Shown piece after piece: positions 1 to 8,020 of a DNA stretch of 64,000 nucleotides (positions are counted from its first letter, which is position 1; each line of letters opens with the position of its first letter). Location: the NCBI RefSeq assembly GCF_016464385.1, contig NZ_JADMLH010000002.1, positions 310,001-374,000 on the forward strand, in the 5' to 3' direction. Under the pieces are notes generated by a model. It ran no database searches. It saw only the letters and a program-made list of their open reading frames with translations, and was not told where the DNA came from. The position numbers were made by a program, and so were the translations under genes. The stretch comes from Nucisporomicrobium flavum (GTDB lineage Bacteria; Actinomycetota; Actinomycetes; Mycobacteriales; Micromonosporaceae).

Positions 1-179
1 GCTGGGACGAGGCGGTCCGCGACCGCGAGGTCGAGCACTACCTGGCCCGGGTCGAGGCCGAGCGGCAGTCGCAGAAGATGCCCGACGACCTGACCGCCGA
101 CGCCGCCCGCCTCGGCGTGGCCGACGTGCGCGGCTACGCGGCGGACCGCGGGACGGACCTGCTCGACGTGGACCGGTGA
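1..179 (+). CDS. glpD: C-terminal end of glycerol-3-phosphate dehydrogenase (partial)
   Basis: The window opens inside a gene; complete codons start at base 3 and the TGA is 177-179. The visible 58 residues are charged and helical, with the stretch EVEHYLARVEAERQSQ followed by DLTADAARLG. This resembles, from memory, the C-terminal helical tail of actinobacterial FAD-dependent glycerol-3-phosphate dehydrogenase, which oxidises glycerol-3-phosphate to dihydroxyacetone phosphate at the membrane. The catalytic part lies outside the window, so the name rests on the tail alone. The stop overlaps the GTG of the next gene by 2 bases, suggesting cotranscription. Confidence 0.55.
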   Translation, partial: WDEAVRDREVEHYLARVEAERQSQKMPDDLTADAARLGVADVRGYAADRGTDLLDVDR

Positions 180-451
180 TCCTTGTCGACGAGCCGCGCT
201 GGCCGGCGCGCGGGCGGCTCTGGTCCCACCTGGTCAGCGACGTCTCGTATGCCGAACTGCACGCCTTCGCCGAGATGCTGGGCGCGCCCCGGCGCGGGTT
301 CGACCGCGACCACTACGACATCCCGGAGAACCGTTTCCGGATGGCGCTGTGGCTCGGCGCGACCCTCGTCGCCCCGCGGGAGGTGGCCGCGCGGCTGCGG
401 GCGTCGGGGCTGCGCCGTCCGAAGCACCTCAACCAGCCGCCAGCACCCTGA
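176..451 (+). CDS. DUF4031 domain protein
   Basis: A 91-residue protein of the small DUF4031 family, whose biochemical role is unknown. Family-like features are the start MILVDEPRWPARGRLWSHL, an SYAELHAFAEMLG helix, and DRDHYDIPENRF. It has no signal peptide or membrane segment, so it should be cytosolic. The GTG start overlaps the upstream stop, indicating translational coupling with the preceding gene. Its 3' end overlaps the convergent HD-domain gene by 23 bases. The family assignment is fairly secure; the function is not. Confidence 0.75.
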   Translation: MILVDEPRWPARGRLWSHLVSDVSYAELHAFAEMLGAPRRGFDRDHYDIPENRFRMALWLGATLVAPREVAARLRASGLRRPKHLNQPPAP

Positions 452-1082
452 GCTCCCGCTCCAGGTTGGCGCGCGCCCGGGCCTCCCACTCCTCGTGCAG
501 CGGGGCGTGCCGGTAGATCGCCGACAGCTCCAGCAGCGACACGAGGACCTGCGCCCGGGCCGCGCGGAACGTGTCCTCCGGGACGTGGGCGTACTCGCGC
601 CGGATCGCCTCGGTGTAGGCGGTGTACCGGTCCGGGTCGGCGGCGAGGATGGCCAGGTCGGCGTCGCAGAGCAGCTCGCCGTCCGGGTCGGTCTCCTCGG
701 TCGCGTGCCCGGCCGTGAGCCCCACCAGGCGCGCCACCTCGGCGGCCACGTCGTCCGGCGCGCCGAGCGTGGTCAGCAGCCCGCGCGCGAACTCCGCGCT
801 GTCGCGCTCGTTGGCGTCGCCGAGGGCCCGCGGGTCGTAGACGGCGTCGTGCATCCAGGCGGCGAGGCGTACCCGGTCCGGGGCCGCCGCCAGCCCCGCG
901 TGCTCGTCGATCACGTCCAGCACGGCGGTCAGGTGGCTCACGTCGTGATACTGCCGCTGCGGCTCCGACCAGCGCCCCAGCAGATAGCCGCCGGCGGCCT
1001 CGAGGTCGGGCTCCGCGGCGGTCGCGCCGGCACCCCGGGCCGCGGCGACCCAGCGATCGAGAAGTGATGTCACGGCCGCCAT
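429..1082 (-). CDS. HD-domain metal-dependent phosphohydrolase family protein
   Basis: 217 residues starting at ATG 1082; much longer upstream extensions of this frame exist but are antisense to other genes. HD-superfamily metal ligands are visible as YHDVSHL near residue 40 and WMHDAVYD near residue 72, with a later CDADLAIL that fits the distal Asp. Such proteins hydrolyse phosphate esters or nucleotides with a divalent metal; the substrate cannot be read from the sequence. It is cytosolic. The short divergent gap to the FUSC gene carries the promoters, and the 3' end overlaps DUF4031. Confidence 0.78.
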   Translation of the reverse strand: MAAVTSLLDRWVAAARGAGATAAEPDLEAAGGYLLGRWSEPQRQYHDVSHLTAVLDVIDEHAGLAAAPDRVRLAAWMHDAVYDPRALGDANERDSAEFARGLLTTLGAPDDVAAEVARLVGLTAGHATEETDPDGELLCDADLAILAADPDRYTAYTEAIRREYAHVPEDTFRAARAQVLVSLLELSAIYRHAPLHEEWEARARANLERELRVLAAG

Positions 1083-1099
1083 CCTGGCATGCCCGCCGT

Positions 1100-1105
1100 T
1101 AGGGT
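1100..1105 (+). promoter_or_regulatory. -10 box (TAGGGT) of a leaderless transcript
   Basis: TAGGGT lies 6 nt before GTG 1112, the TANNNT-N6-start layout seen at many genes in this window. It argues that the 29-residue ORF, not the exporter gene, is the first translated unit of the transcript. Confidence 0.5.
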
Positions 1106-1111
1106 CAGTGC

Positions 1112-1201
1112 GTGACCGACTGCACCGAACCTCACCCGCGCGAGTGGCCCACGGCCGCGACCGTGAGGGCCAGGAGGGCACGCGGGGCAGGCACAGCATG
1201 A
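1112..1201 (+). CDS. Possible 29-residue leaderless small protein or leader ORF
   Basis: GTG at 1112, TGA at 1199-1201. The product starts MTDCTEPHPREWPTAAT and ends in an Arg/Ala-rich tail. Its GTG is 6 nt after a TAGGGT box, and its stop overlaps the ATG of the FUSC gene as ATGA, so terminating ribosomes could restart on that gene. I do not recognise the peptide. It may be a real microprotein or simply a coupling device; coding status is unproven. Confidence 0.4.
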   Translation: MTDCTEPHPREWPTAATVRARRARGAGTA

Positions 1202-2406
1202 CGGACGCCGGGGCGCAGCGCAGGCTCGCCGCTGTCCTCGCCGAGGTGCACGGTCGTTCCCGGTCCGGGGCGGGCGCCGGCTGGTCCCGGATCCGCGCCG
1301 CCTTCGGCCTCGCGATGCAGGCGGGCGTCGCGGCGGGCATCGCCTGGTTCGTCGCCCACGACCTCATCGGGCGGCCGGCGCCGTTCTTCGCGCCGATCGC
1401 GGCGGTGATCACGCTCGCGTCGTCGGTCGGGCAGCGGGCGCGGCGTACGGTCGAGCTCGTCGTCGGCGTGGCCATCGGCATCGGCATCGGCGACGCCCTC
1501 ATCCTGCTGATCGGTTCCGGCGCGTGGCAGATCGGCCTCGTGGTGGTGCTGGCCATTCTCGTCGCCGCCGCGGTCGGGGGCGGTACGCCGCTCGTGGTGC
1601 AGTCGGCGTCGTCCGCGGTGCTGGTGGCCACGCTGACCAGTACGACCGGGCTGCCGTGGACGCGCTTCTTCGACGCCCTGGTCGGCGGTGGAGTGGGCCT
1701 GACCGTGATGACGCTCCTGCTGCCGCTCAACCCGCTGACCGTCGTACGCCGTGCCGCCGACCCCGCGCTCGAAGCCATGGCCGACGGGCTGCACGCGGTC
1801 GCGCGGGGGCTGCAGGCGGCCGATGCCGACGCGGTGCGCGAGGCGCTGGCCCAGCTCCGCTCCGCCGAGGCGACCTTCGCCGCGTTCGCCCAGGCCGCCA
1901 CGGCAGCCCGGGAGAACGTCGCCTTCGCGCCCGCACGCTGGCGGGTCCGCGGGGCGTTGAGCCAGTACGTCGAGGGCGCCGCGGAGCTCACGTACGCGCT
2001 GCGCAACGTCCGGGTGCTGGCCCGCCGGGTGATCACGGCGCTGGACGACAAGGAGGGCATGCCCGCGTGCCTGCCGACGGCGATCGCGCTGCTCGGCGAC
2101 GCGGTCGGGTTGCTGCGGGAGGAGTGGTCCCGGGCGGCCGAGCCCGAGGCGACGCGGGAACGGGCGCTGCGCGCGGCGGCGGAGGCGGGGCGCGCGTACG
2201 ACGAGGGGGTCGGCTTCTCCGGCAGCGTGGTCGTGGCGCAGGTCCGCACCACGGTCACGGACCTGCTGCGCGCGACCGGGGTCGAGCACGGCCAGGCCCC
2301 GCGCCTGGTCCGCCGCGCGGTCGGCCGGCACGCCCGCAACCAGGCCGCCCGCCGCAATGCCGCTCCCCGCCGCCGCATCTTCGTCCCCCGCCGCCGCGAC
2401 GCTTGA
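1198..2406 (+). CDS. FUSC-type inner membrane exporter-like protein
   Basis: 402 residues from ATG 1198. The N-terminal half holds about six hydrophobic segments, starting with AFGLAMQAGVAAGIAWFV and including an ITLASSVGQRARRTVELVVG loop typical of the aromatic-acid exporter/FUSC family. The C-terminal half is a soluble Ala/Arg-rich helical domain of about 200 residues. Family members are linked to efflux of aromatic acids or to membrane stress; the substrate here is unknown. An in-frame GTG at 1108 is an alternative start, but it sits only 2 nt from the -10 box. The ATG overlaps the preceding small ORF. Confidence 0.75.
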   Translation: MTDAGAQRRLAAVLAEVHGRSRSGAGAGWSRIRAAFGLAMQAGVAAGIAWFVAHDLIGRPAPFFAPIAAVITLASSVGQRARRTVELVVGVAIGIGIGDALILLIGSGAWQIGLVVVLAILVAAAVGGGTPLVVQSASSAVLVATLTSTTGLPWTRFFDALVGGGVGLTVMTLLLPLNPLTVVRRAADPALEAMADGLHAVARGLQAADADAVREALAQLRSAEATFAAFAQAATAARENVAFAPARWRVRGALSQYVEGAAELTYALRNVRVLARRVITALDDKEGMPACLPTAIALLGDAVGLLREEWSRAAEPEATRERALRAAAEAGRAYDEGVGFSGSVVVAQVRTTVTDLLRATGVEHGQAPRLVRRAVGRHARNQAARRNAAPRRRIFVPRRRDA

Positions 2407-2474
2407 TCCGTCCGTCGCCGGGCCGCTTGATCCGTTCGGTCGCCGTGGGCACGCCGGGGGCGCGGCCGGGTGGC

Positions 2475-2480
2475 TACGCT
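2475..2480 (+). promoter_or_regulatory. -10 box (TACGCT), leaderless start of PrsW gene
   Basis: TACGCT is followed by 6 nt and then ATG 2487. This fixes the start of the PrsW-family gene and predicts a transcript without a 5' leader. Confidence 0.55.
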
Positions 2481-2486
2481 GGCGGC

Positions 2487-4229
2487 ATGGCCGACGTAGC
2501 TTCCGGACCGCCCGATCCGACCCCGCAACCGGGGACCGCCGCGTCGTCCGCCCCCACCGCCGCTTCGCCGGCGCCTCACCTCGCGCCGCCCGCGCCCAAC
2601 CCCGCGGAGGCGGCACCCCACTTCGCGCCGCCCGCGCCCAACCCCGCGGAGGCGGCACCCCACTTCGCGCCGCCGGCGCCCAACCCCGCGCCGCCGGCCT
2701 TCACCGCCGCGCCCGCCGCCGGGTGGCCCGGCCCCGCGGGCGGGGTCGCGCCCGCGGGTGGGTGGGCCGCAGCCGGGCCGGCCGTGCAGCCGGTTGCCGG
2801 GACGACGGTGCCGTTCGACGCGGCCTACCGGGTACCCGACCCCGCGACGCTGCCGCCCCTGCCCCAGCGTCGTGCCGGGTGGCGGCGCTGGCTGCCGCTG
2901 GTCGGCATCATCGGCTTCATCGCGATCTGCGCGATCGCCATGCTGGTCATCCTCGGCTTCAGCAACGGCCCCGTCGGGCTCGTGGTCGGCCTCACCGCGG
3001 CGATCCTGCCCGTGCCCGTGCTGGTCGGCTGTTTCCTGTGGCTCGACCGGTACGAGCCCGAGCCGATCCGCTACCTGGTGTTCTGCTTCGCGTGGGGCTC
3101 CGCGGTCGCGACGCTCGTGGCGATCGGCGTGAACAGCTTCGCGGCCTGGGGCTTCGACAAGCTCGGCCTGCCCGAGGCCCTCGTCGCGGTGCTCGTGGCG
3201 CCGTTCATCGAGGAGTCGATGAAGGCGCTCGGCCCGATCCTGCTGTTCTGGCGCCGCCGCCGGGAATGGTCCGGGATCACCGACGGCATCGTCTACTGTG
3301 GGCTCTCCGCGCTCGGCTTCGCGATGGTGGAGAACGTGCTCTACCTCGGCGGCCACGGGTACGCGTCGGGCGCCGACCAGTACGGTCCCGCCACCGGTGT
3401 GCGGAACCTCTTCCTGATCTTCATCGTGCGGATCATCTTCACCGGCTTCGCGCACCCGCTGTTCACGTCGATGACCGGCATCGGCCTGGGCGTCGCGTCC
3501 CGGTCGGGGGACCGCCGGGTGCGCTGGCTCGCCCCGATCGCCGGCCTGCTGCTGGCGATGATCCTGCACGGCACGTTCAACCTGCTGCCCACGCTGTCCG
3601 TGGCGACCGGCGAGACCCTGATCATGCTGTACGGCTACCTCGGCTTCATGGTCCCGTTCTTCTTCGCGGCGGTCGGCTTCGCGATCGCGTTGCGCGGCTA
3701 CGAGGGGCGGCTCAGCGAGCGGGTCCTGCCGGAGTACGTGCGGACGGGCTGGCTCTCCCCGCCGGAGGTCGCGACGCTGGGCAGCCTCGGCCGCCGCCAC
3801 TCGGCCCGGCAGTGGGCGAAGCGCGTCGCGGGTGACCCGGGCCTGCGGGCGATGCGCGGCTTCCAGGCGGCCGCCACCCAGCTGGCGCTGCTGCGCGACG
3901 GCATGCGGCGCGGTATGCACCGCAAGCCCGAGGACCAGCAGCGGGCGCAGGAGGAGGAACGCAAGCTGCTCGCGGACATCTCGGGCTACCGGTCCGTCTT
4001 CGTGGGGCGTGACCCGCAGATGCCGCGGGCGTTCTGGGACGGCGCCAGCTACCAGATCGCCTTCCCGGACGGGGTGACGCGGACGGTGCGGCCGCCGGAG
4101 GAGCCGGTCGTGCCGGTCCCGGTGCGCCTGGCACCCCAGATGCCGGCGTACGCCTACCCGGGCTATGCCCCGCCGCCGCCCTCCTACGGACCGCCGCCGC
4201 CGTACAACTACGGTCCGCCTCGCTACTAG
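2487..4229 (+). CDS. PrsW-family intramembrane metalloprotease
   Basis: 580 residues. The first 130 are a Pro/Ala-rich tail with a 14-residue repeat. The core has about eight membrane segments and the PrsW signatures: EESMKALGP (EExxK), FAMVENVLY, RIIFTGFAHPLF and HGTFN, the Glu and His residues expected to bind zinc. PrsW-type proteases cleave membrane proteins such as anti-sigma factors; the target here is unknown. The C-terminus is cytosolic and ends in a Pro/Tyr-rich stretch with PPPPSYGPPPPY. The start follows a -10 box by 6 nt. The stop overlaps the convergent groES stop. Confidence 0.85.
   Translation: MADVASGPPDPTPQPGTAASSAPTAASPAPHLAPPAPNPAEAAPHFAPPAPNPAEAAPHFAPPAPNPAPPAFTAAPAAGWPGPAGGVAPAGGWAAAGPAVQPVAGTTVPFDAAYRVPDPATLPPLPQRRAGWRRWLPLVGIIGFIAICAIAMLVILGFSNGPVGLVVGLTAAILPVPVLVGCFLWLDRYEPEPIRYLVFCFAWGSAVATLVAIGVNSFAAWGFDKLGLPEALVAVLVAPFIEESMKALGPILLFWRRRREWSGITDGIVYCGLSALGFAMVENVLYLGGHGYASGADQYGPATGVRNLFLIFIVRIIFTGFAHPLFTSMTGIGLGVASRSGDRRVRWLAPIAGLLLAMILHGTFNLLPTLSVATGETLIMLYGYLGFMVPFFFAAVGFAIALRGYEGRLSERVLPEYVRTGWLSPPEVATLGSLGRRHSARQWAKRVAGDPGLRAMRGFQAAATQLALLRDGMRRGMHRKPEDQQRAQEEERKLLADISGYRSVFVGRDPQMPRAFWDGASYQIAFPDGVTRTVRPPEEPVVPVPVRLAPQMPAYAYPGYAPPPPSYGPPPPYNYGPPRY
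2580..2690 (+). repeat. 42-bp in-frame tandem repeat, 2.6 copies
   Basis: Units at 2580-2621, 2622-2663 and a partial 2664-2690 are nearly identical and encode FAPPAPNPAEAAPH repeats in the N-terminal tail of the PrsW-family protein. The repeat keeps the reading frame, so copy number could vary without breaking the gene. Confidence 0.9.
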
Positions 4230-4564
4230 AGGTAGAGCCCGGTTCCGTCCGACTCGACCCGGCTCGCCGCCACGGCGTGCACGTCCCGCTCGCGCAGCAG
4301 CACGTACTCCTTGCCGTGCAGCTCCACCTCCGAGCGCTCCTCCGGGTCGAACAGGACCCGGTCGCCGACGACGATGGATCGGACGTTGGGTCCCACGCCG
4401 ACCGCCTTGGCCCAGGAGAGGCGGCGGCCCACGGACGCGGTTGCCGGGATCACGATGCCTCCGCTGGACCGGCGCTCGCCCTCGCCGCCGTCGAGACGGA
4501 CCAGGACTCGGTCGTGCAGCATGCGGATGGGCAGCCCGGCCTCGGACTCGGTGTCGGTGCTCAC
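4226..4564 (-). CDS. groES: GroES-type co-chaperonin
   Basis: 112 residues from GTG 4564. It has the GroES fold motifs: LHDRVLVRLDG, SSGGIVIPATA (mobile-loop region), GDRVLFDPEERSEVEL and EYVLLRERDVHAV. GroES caps GroEL during ATP-driven folding. It is a standalone copy with no groEL beside it, and a short N-terminal extension precedes the usual start. Actinobacteria often have more than one GroES homologue, so this may be a secondary copy. A TACCGT box 6 nt upstream of the GTG supports this start. Its stop overlaps the PrsW stop by 3 bases. Confidence 0.85.
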   Translation of the reverse strand: MSTDTESEAGLPIRMLHDRVLVRLDGGEGERRSSGGIVIPATASVGRRLSWAKAVGVGPNVRSIVVGDRVLFDPEERSEVELHGKEYVLLRERDVHAVAASRVESDGTGLYL

Positions 4565-4570
4565 GAGAGG

Positions 4571-4576
4571 ACGGTA
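4571..4576 (-). promoter_or_regulatory. -10 box (TACCGT) of groES
   Basis: On the minus strand TACCGT is followed by 6 nt and the GTG at 4564, predicting a leaderless groES mRNA. Confidence 0.55.
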
Positions 4577-4612
4577 CGCCCGCGCCTGACGTGCGCGTGT
4601 GCCGGTCTGGAC

Positions 4613-4618
4613 TACGGT
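4613..4618 (+). promoter_or_regulatory. -10 box (TACGGT) and ribosome binding site of the AI-2E family gene
   Basis: TACGGT places transcription start near 4625. A strong Shine-Dalgarno GAGGGGG at 4638-4644 then sits 8 nt before TTG 4653. This is one of the few leadered genes of this region and decides the start. Confidence 0.5.
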
Positions 4619-4652
4619 GTTAGCGCGTGTCGAGGGCGAGGGGGTCGGGCGG

Positions 4653-5921
4653 TTGAGCCGCTTGCAACGGGTACAGGAGAACCTTCGCAGGGCGTACGAG
4701 TCGGGGCGGGAATCGGTGCGCACCGCGCGCGCCGAGAATGACCACCCCGCCGACGAGCCCGAGATCGAGTTCGAGCCGCCGCCGCCCCCTCCGGGGGAGG
4801 AGCACCACTCCACGACGAGCCGGGACGACGCCGAGGTGCCGCACTCGCTGCGGATCGCCGCCGCGTGGTCGTGGCGGCTGATCGTCGTCGGCGTGGTCGG
4901 CTGGGTGCTGCTGCGCGTGATCAGCGTGGTCAGCGTGGTCGTGGTCCCGCTCGCGATCGCCCTGCTGCTCTCCGCGCTGCTCGCCCCGGCCGTCGGCTGG
5001 CTGCTGAAGCTGCGGCTCCCGCCCTCGCTGGCGACGTTCCTGGTCCTCATCTGCGGGCTCGGCGCGGTGGCGGGCACGCTCACGCTCGTGGTCAACCAGT
5101 TCATCAACGGCCTGCCGCAGCTCGTCGACAACGCCAGCACGGGCATCCGGCAGATCCAGGACTGGGCCCGGACCGGCCCGCTGCACCTGTCCGACGCCCA
5201 GGTCGACCAGGCCATCGACTCGGTGCAGGACTGGACCAACTCGAACACCTCGCAGCTGACGGCCACCGGGGTCGCCACCGCGGCCACGCTCGCGGAGGTG
5301 CTGACGAGCGCGGTGCTCGTGCTCTTCGCGACGTTCTTCTTCCTGCGCGACGGGCGGAAGATCTGGCGCTTCATCGTCCGCCTGTTCCCGGTCAACGCCC
5401 GCTGGAGCCTGTCCGACGCCGGCGACGCCTCGTGGGCGACGCTGGGTTCCTACGTCCGGGCCACCGTGCTGGTCGCGTTCATCGACGCCACCGGCATCGG
5501 CCTCGCGCTGGTGTTCCTGGACGTGCCGTTCCCGTTCCCGCTGGCGGCCCTGGTCTTCCTCGGCGCGTTCATCCCGATCGTCGGGGCGAGCGTCTCCGGC
5601 GCGGTCGCCGTGCTGGTCGCGCTCGTCGACCAGGGCTGGATCGTCGCGCTCATCGTGCTCGGCGCGGTGATCCTGGTGCAGCAGGTCGAGGGGCACATCC
5701 TGCAGCCCCTGATCATGGGGCGTGCGGTCGCGATCCATCCGCTCGTGGTGATCGTCGGCATCGCCTCCGGCGTGGTGATCGCCGGCATCATCGGCGCGCT
5801 GGTCGCCGTGCCGCTCATCGCGGTGCTGAACACCGGCATCAGACGGCTGGTCCGACGCCGGCCGGAGGTGCCGCCGAACGCGGTCGTGGTCCCCACGGGC
5901 GGCGCCCTCGACGCGCAGTGA
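4653..5921 (+). CDS. AI-2E family transporter (TqsA/PerM-like membrane protein)
   Basis: 422 residues from TTG 4653, chosen because a GAGGGGG ribosome site precedes it by 8 nt; GTG 4599 is the upstream limit of the frame. A charged, Pro-rich N-terminal tail with six consecutive prolines is followed by about eight membrane segments with the central large loop typical of the family, and late motifs such as GAFIPIVGA and QQVEGHILQPLIMG. Family members export autoinducer-2-like or other solutes, or act as Na+/H+ antiporters; the solute is not predictable here. The gene converges on the helicase gene with no gap. Confidence 0.85.
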   Translation: MSRLQRVQENLRRAYESGRESVRTARAENDHPADEPEIEFEPPPPPPGEEHHSTTSRDDAEVPHSLRIAAAWSWRLIVVGVVGWVLLRVISVVSVVVVPLAIALLLSALLAPAVGWLLKLRLPPSLATFLVLICGLGAVAGTLTLVVNQFINGLPQLVDNASTGIRQIQDWARTGPLHLSDAQVDQAIDSVQDWTNSNTSQLTATGVATAATLAEVLTSAVLVLFATFFFLRDGRKIWRFIVRLFPVNARWSLSDAGDASWATLGSYVRATVLVAFIDATGIGLALVFLDVPFPFPLAALVFLGAFIPIVGASVSGAVAVLVALVDQGWIVALIVLGAVILVQQVEGHILQPLIMGRAVAIHPLVVIVGIASGVVIAGIIGALVAVPLIAVLNTGIRRLVRRRPEVPPNAVVVPTGGALDAQ

Positions 5922-7964
5922 TCAGCTCTTGTTGAGTCGCTGGAGGGCGCCCACGGCGACCTCCGGCCGGGTCGTGTACCAGAACGGCGGCAGGGACTTG
6001 CGCAGGAAGGCGCCGTAGCCGCGCGCGGTCTCCAGGCGGGAGTCGAGCACGGCGACCACGCCCTTGTCGCCGTGGGAGCGGATCAGCCGGCCGACGCCCT
6101 GGGCGAGCCGGACCGCCGCGATGGGGACGCTCACCGAGGCGAAGCCGGAGCCGCCGGTCGCGTCGACGGCCGCCGCCCGCGCGGCCGCGAGCGGTTCGTC
6201 CGGCCGCGGGAACGGCAGTCGGTCGATGACCACCAGCTGGCAGGCGTCACCGGGAACGTCGACACCCTGCCAGAGGGACATCACGCCGAACAGGCAGCTC
6301 TCCCGCTGCTCCTTGAACTTGCGGACCAGGATCGGCAGCGTCTCCTCGCCCTGCAGCAGGATCGGCAGGTCGGTCCGTGCCCGGAGCAGCTCGGCCGCCT
6401 GCGTCGCCGCGCGCCGGGAGGAGAAGAGTCCGAGGGTACGCCCGCCGAGCGCCTCCACCAGCTTCAGCAGCTCCTCGCCGGCGGCGTCGGGCAGGCCGGA
6501 GGCGGCGGGCCGGGGCAGGTGCGCCGCCACATACAGGATGCCCTGTTTCGGATAGTCGAACGGCGACCCGACGTCGAGCGAGCTCCAGCCGTCCCCGGAG
6601 GTCGGCGGCGCCTCCGCGCTCAGGCCCGGGCCGGTGCGCGCCGCGGGGACCGCCGGTGCGGCCGGCAGGCCCAGGGACCGGGCGACCGTGTCGAACCGGC
6701 CGCCGAGGGTCAGCGTCGCGGAGGTCGCCACCACGGTGCGTTCGTCGTACAGGTTGGTGGCGAGCGTGCCCGCCACCGACAGCGGCGCGACCACCACCGC
6801 TCGCCGGCCCGAGCCGAGATCGCTCTTCTCGACCCAGGCCACGTCGAAGTCGGACTCCTCGAGCAGGCGCTGCGTCGTGGTGGACAGGTCGTCCAGGGTG
6901 GCCTTGGCCTGCTGCTTGCGGACCGGGTCCGGGTCGTCGGCCTTGATGTCGCCGATCGCCTCCAGCGCGGCGCGGGTCGCGGAGTCGACGAGCAGCAGGG
7001 CCTGGTGCAGCAGCGGGGGCAGGCCCGTGGTGAGCCGGCCCGCGGGGATGTCGGCCAGGCCCACGGTCAGCGAGTCGGCCGCCGTCGCCAGCGCCTCGGC
7101 GGCGTCCGGGGAGATCAGCGGGCGGGCCCGTTTGGCGGCGCGCTCCACGGCGTCGGGGGTCACCTCCGCCTGGGCCGCCGAGGAGACCCGGTCGGCGAGC
7201 TCGTGCGCCTCGTCCACGATGAGCAGCTTGTGCGGCGGGACGATGTTGCGCTCCGCCAGCATGTCGACCGCCAGCAGGCTGTGGTTGGTGACCACGATGT
7301 CGGCCTCCCGGGCGCGGACCCGGGACGCCTCCGCGAAGCAGTCGGCGCCGTACGGGCAGCGCGCCGCGCCGACGCAGTCGCGGGCCGGCATGGAGACCTG
7401 CCGCCACGCGGTGTCGTCCACCCCCGGGTCCAACTCGTCGCGGTCGCCCGTGGTGGTCTTCTCGGCCCACTCCTGCACGCGCAGGATCTGTTTGCCCAGC
7501 CGGCCCGCCTCGCCGAGCCACTGCGTCGTGCGCGCCGGCGCGTCGTCGAAGAGCGTGTCGGTGGGCGCCTCCTCGTCGGCGTGCTCGAGCTTGGCCACGC
7601 ACAGGTAGTGGTGACGGCCCTTGAGCACCGCGAACGTGGGCCGGCGGCCGAGCACCGGCTCGACCGCGGCGGCGAGGCGCGGCAGGTCGTGCTCGACGAG
7701 CTGGTTCTGCAGCGCGAGGGTCGCGGTGGAGACCACGACCGGGCCGTCGACCAGCAGCGCGGGCGTCAGGTACGCCAGGCTCTTGCCGGTGCCCGTGCCG
7801 GCCTGGACGAGCAGGTGCTCCCGCTCCTTGACGGCCCGCTCGATCGCCTCGGCCATCTGCTCCTGACCTGGGCGGGAAGCGCCGCCGGGGACCGCGCCGA
7901 CCGCGGCGGCGAGGAGTTGCTTGGCGGTCGTGGACTTGCGGCGGGACTTGGCGGGGGCGGTCAC
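5922..7964 (-). CDS. ATP-dependent DNA helicase, DinG/XPD-like (DEAD_2 family)
   Basis: 680 residues from GTG 7964, which lies 7 nt after a TACGGT box; an earlier GTG at 7988 would start upstream of that box. Walker A is QAGTGTGKSLAYL near residue 58, Walker B is LLIVDEAHEL, and motif VI is AQGVGRLIRS near the C-terminus. Cys residues in DCVGAARCPYGADCF plus an earlier HYLCVA fit the [4Fe-4S] cluster of the XPD/DinG group. Such helicases unwind DNA 5'-3' and resolve R-loops or damage structures. The cluster assignment is from spacing only. Confidence 0.88.
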   Translation of the reverse strand: MTAPAKSRRKSTTAKQLLAAAVGAVPGGASRPGQEQMAEAIERAVKEREHLLVQAGTGTGKSLAYLTPALLVDGPVVVSTATLALQNQLVEHDLPRLAAAVEPVLGRRPTFAVLKGRHHYLCVAKLEHADEEAPTDTLFDDAPARTTQWLGEAGRLGKQILRVQEWAEKTTTGDRDELDPGVDDTAWRQVSMPARDCVGAARCPYGADCFAEASRVRAREADIVVTNHSLLAVDMLAERNIVPPHKLLIVDEAHELADRVSSAAQAEVTPDAVERAAKRARPLISPDAAEALATAADSLTVGLADIPAGRLTTGLPPLLHQALLLVDSATRAALEAIGDIKADDPDPVRKQQAKATLDDLSTTTQRLLEESDFDVAWVEKSDLGSGRRAVVVAPLSVAGTLATNLYDERTVVATSATLTLGGRFDTVARSLGLPAAPAVPAARTGPGLSAEAPPTSGDGWSSLDVGSPFDYPKQGILYVAAHLPRPAASGLPDAAGEELLKLVEALGGRTLGLFSSRRAATQAAELLRARTDLPILLQGEETLPILVRKFKEQRESCLFGVMSLWQGVDVPGDACQLVVIDRLPFPRPDEPLAAARAAAVDATGGSGFASVSVPIAAVRLAQGVGRLIRSHGDKGVVAVLDSRLETARGYGAFLRKSLPPFWYTTRPEVAVGALQRLNKS

Positions 7965-7971
7965 GACGAAG

Positions 7972-7977
7972 ACCGTA
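7972..7977 (-). promoter_or_regulatory. -10 box (TACGGT) of the helicase gene
   Basis: Minus-strand TACGGT followed by 7 nt and GTG 7964. It supports the shorter helicase start. Confidence 0.5.
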
Positions 7978-8008
7978 CCCGCCACCACCGACGAAACCGT
8001 CGCACCGC

Positions 8009-8014
8009 TAGGGT
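8009..8014 (+). promoter_or_regulatory. -10 box (TAGGGT) of the DUF402 gene
   Basis: TAGGGT, 6 nt, ATG 8021: a textbook leaderless layout, divergent from the helicase promoter 32 bases away. Confidence 0.55.
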
Positions 8015-8020
8015 CTTGTC

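Noticed and set aside
2580..2690. CRISPR-like array
   Set aside because: The repeats are contiguous without spacers and keep the reading frame of the PrsW gene.
1083..3920. Upstream continuation of the HD-domain frame on the minus strand
   Set aside because: It lies antisense to the FUSC and PrsW genes and has no domain; the HD protein starts naturally at ATG 1082.
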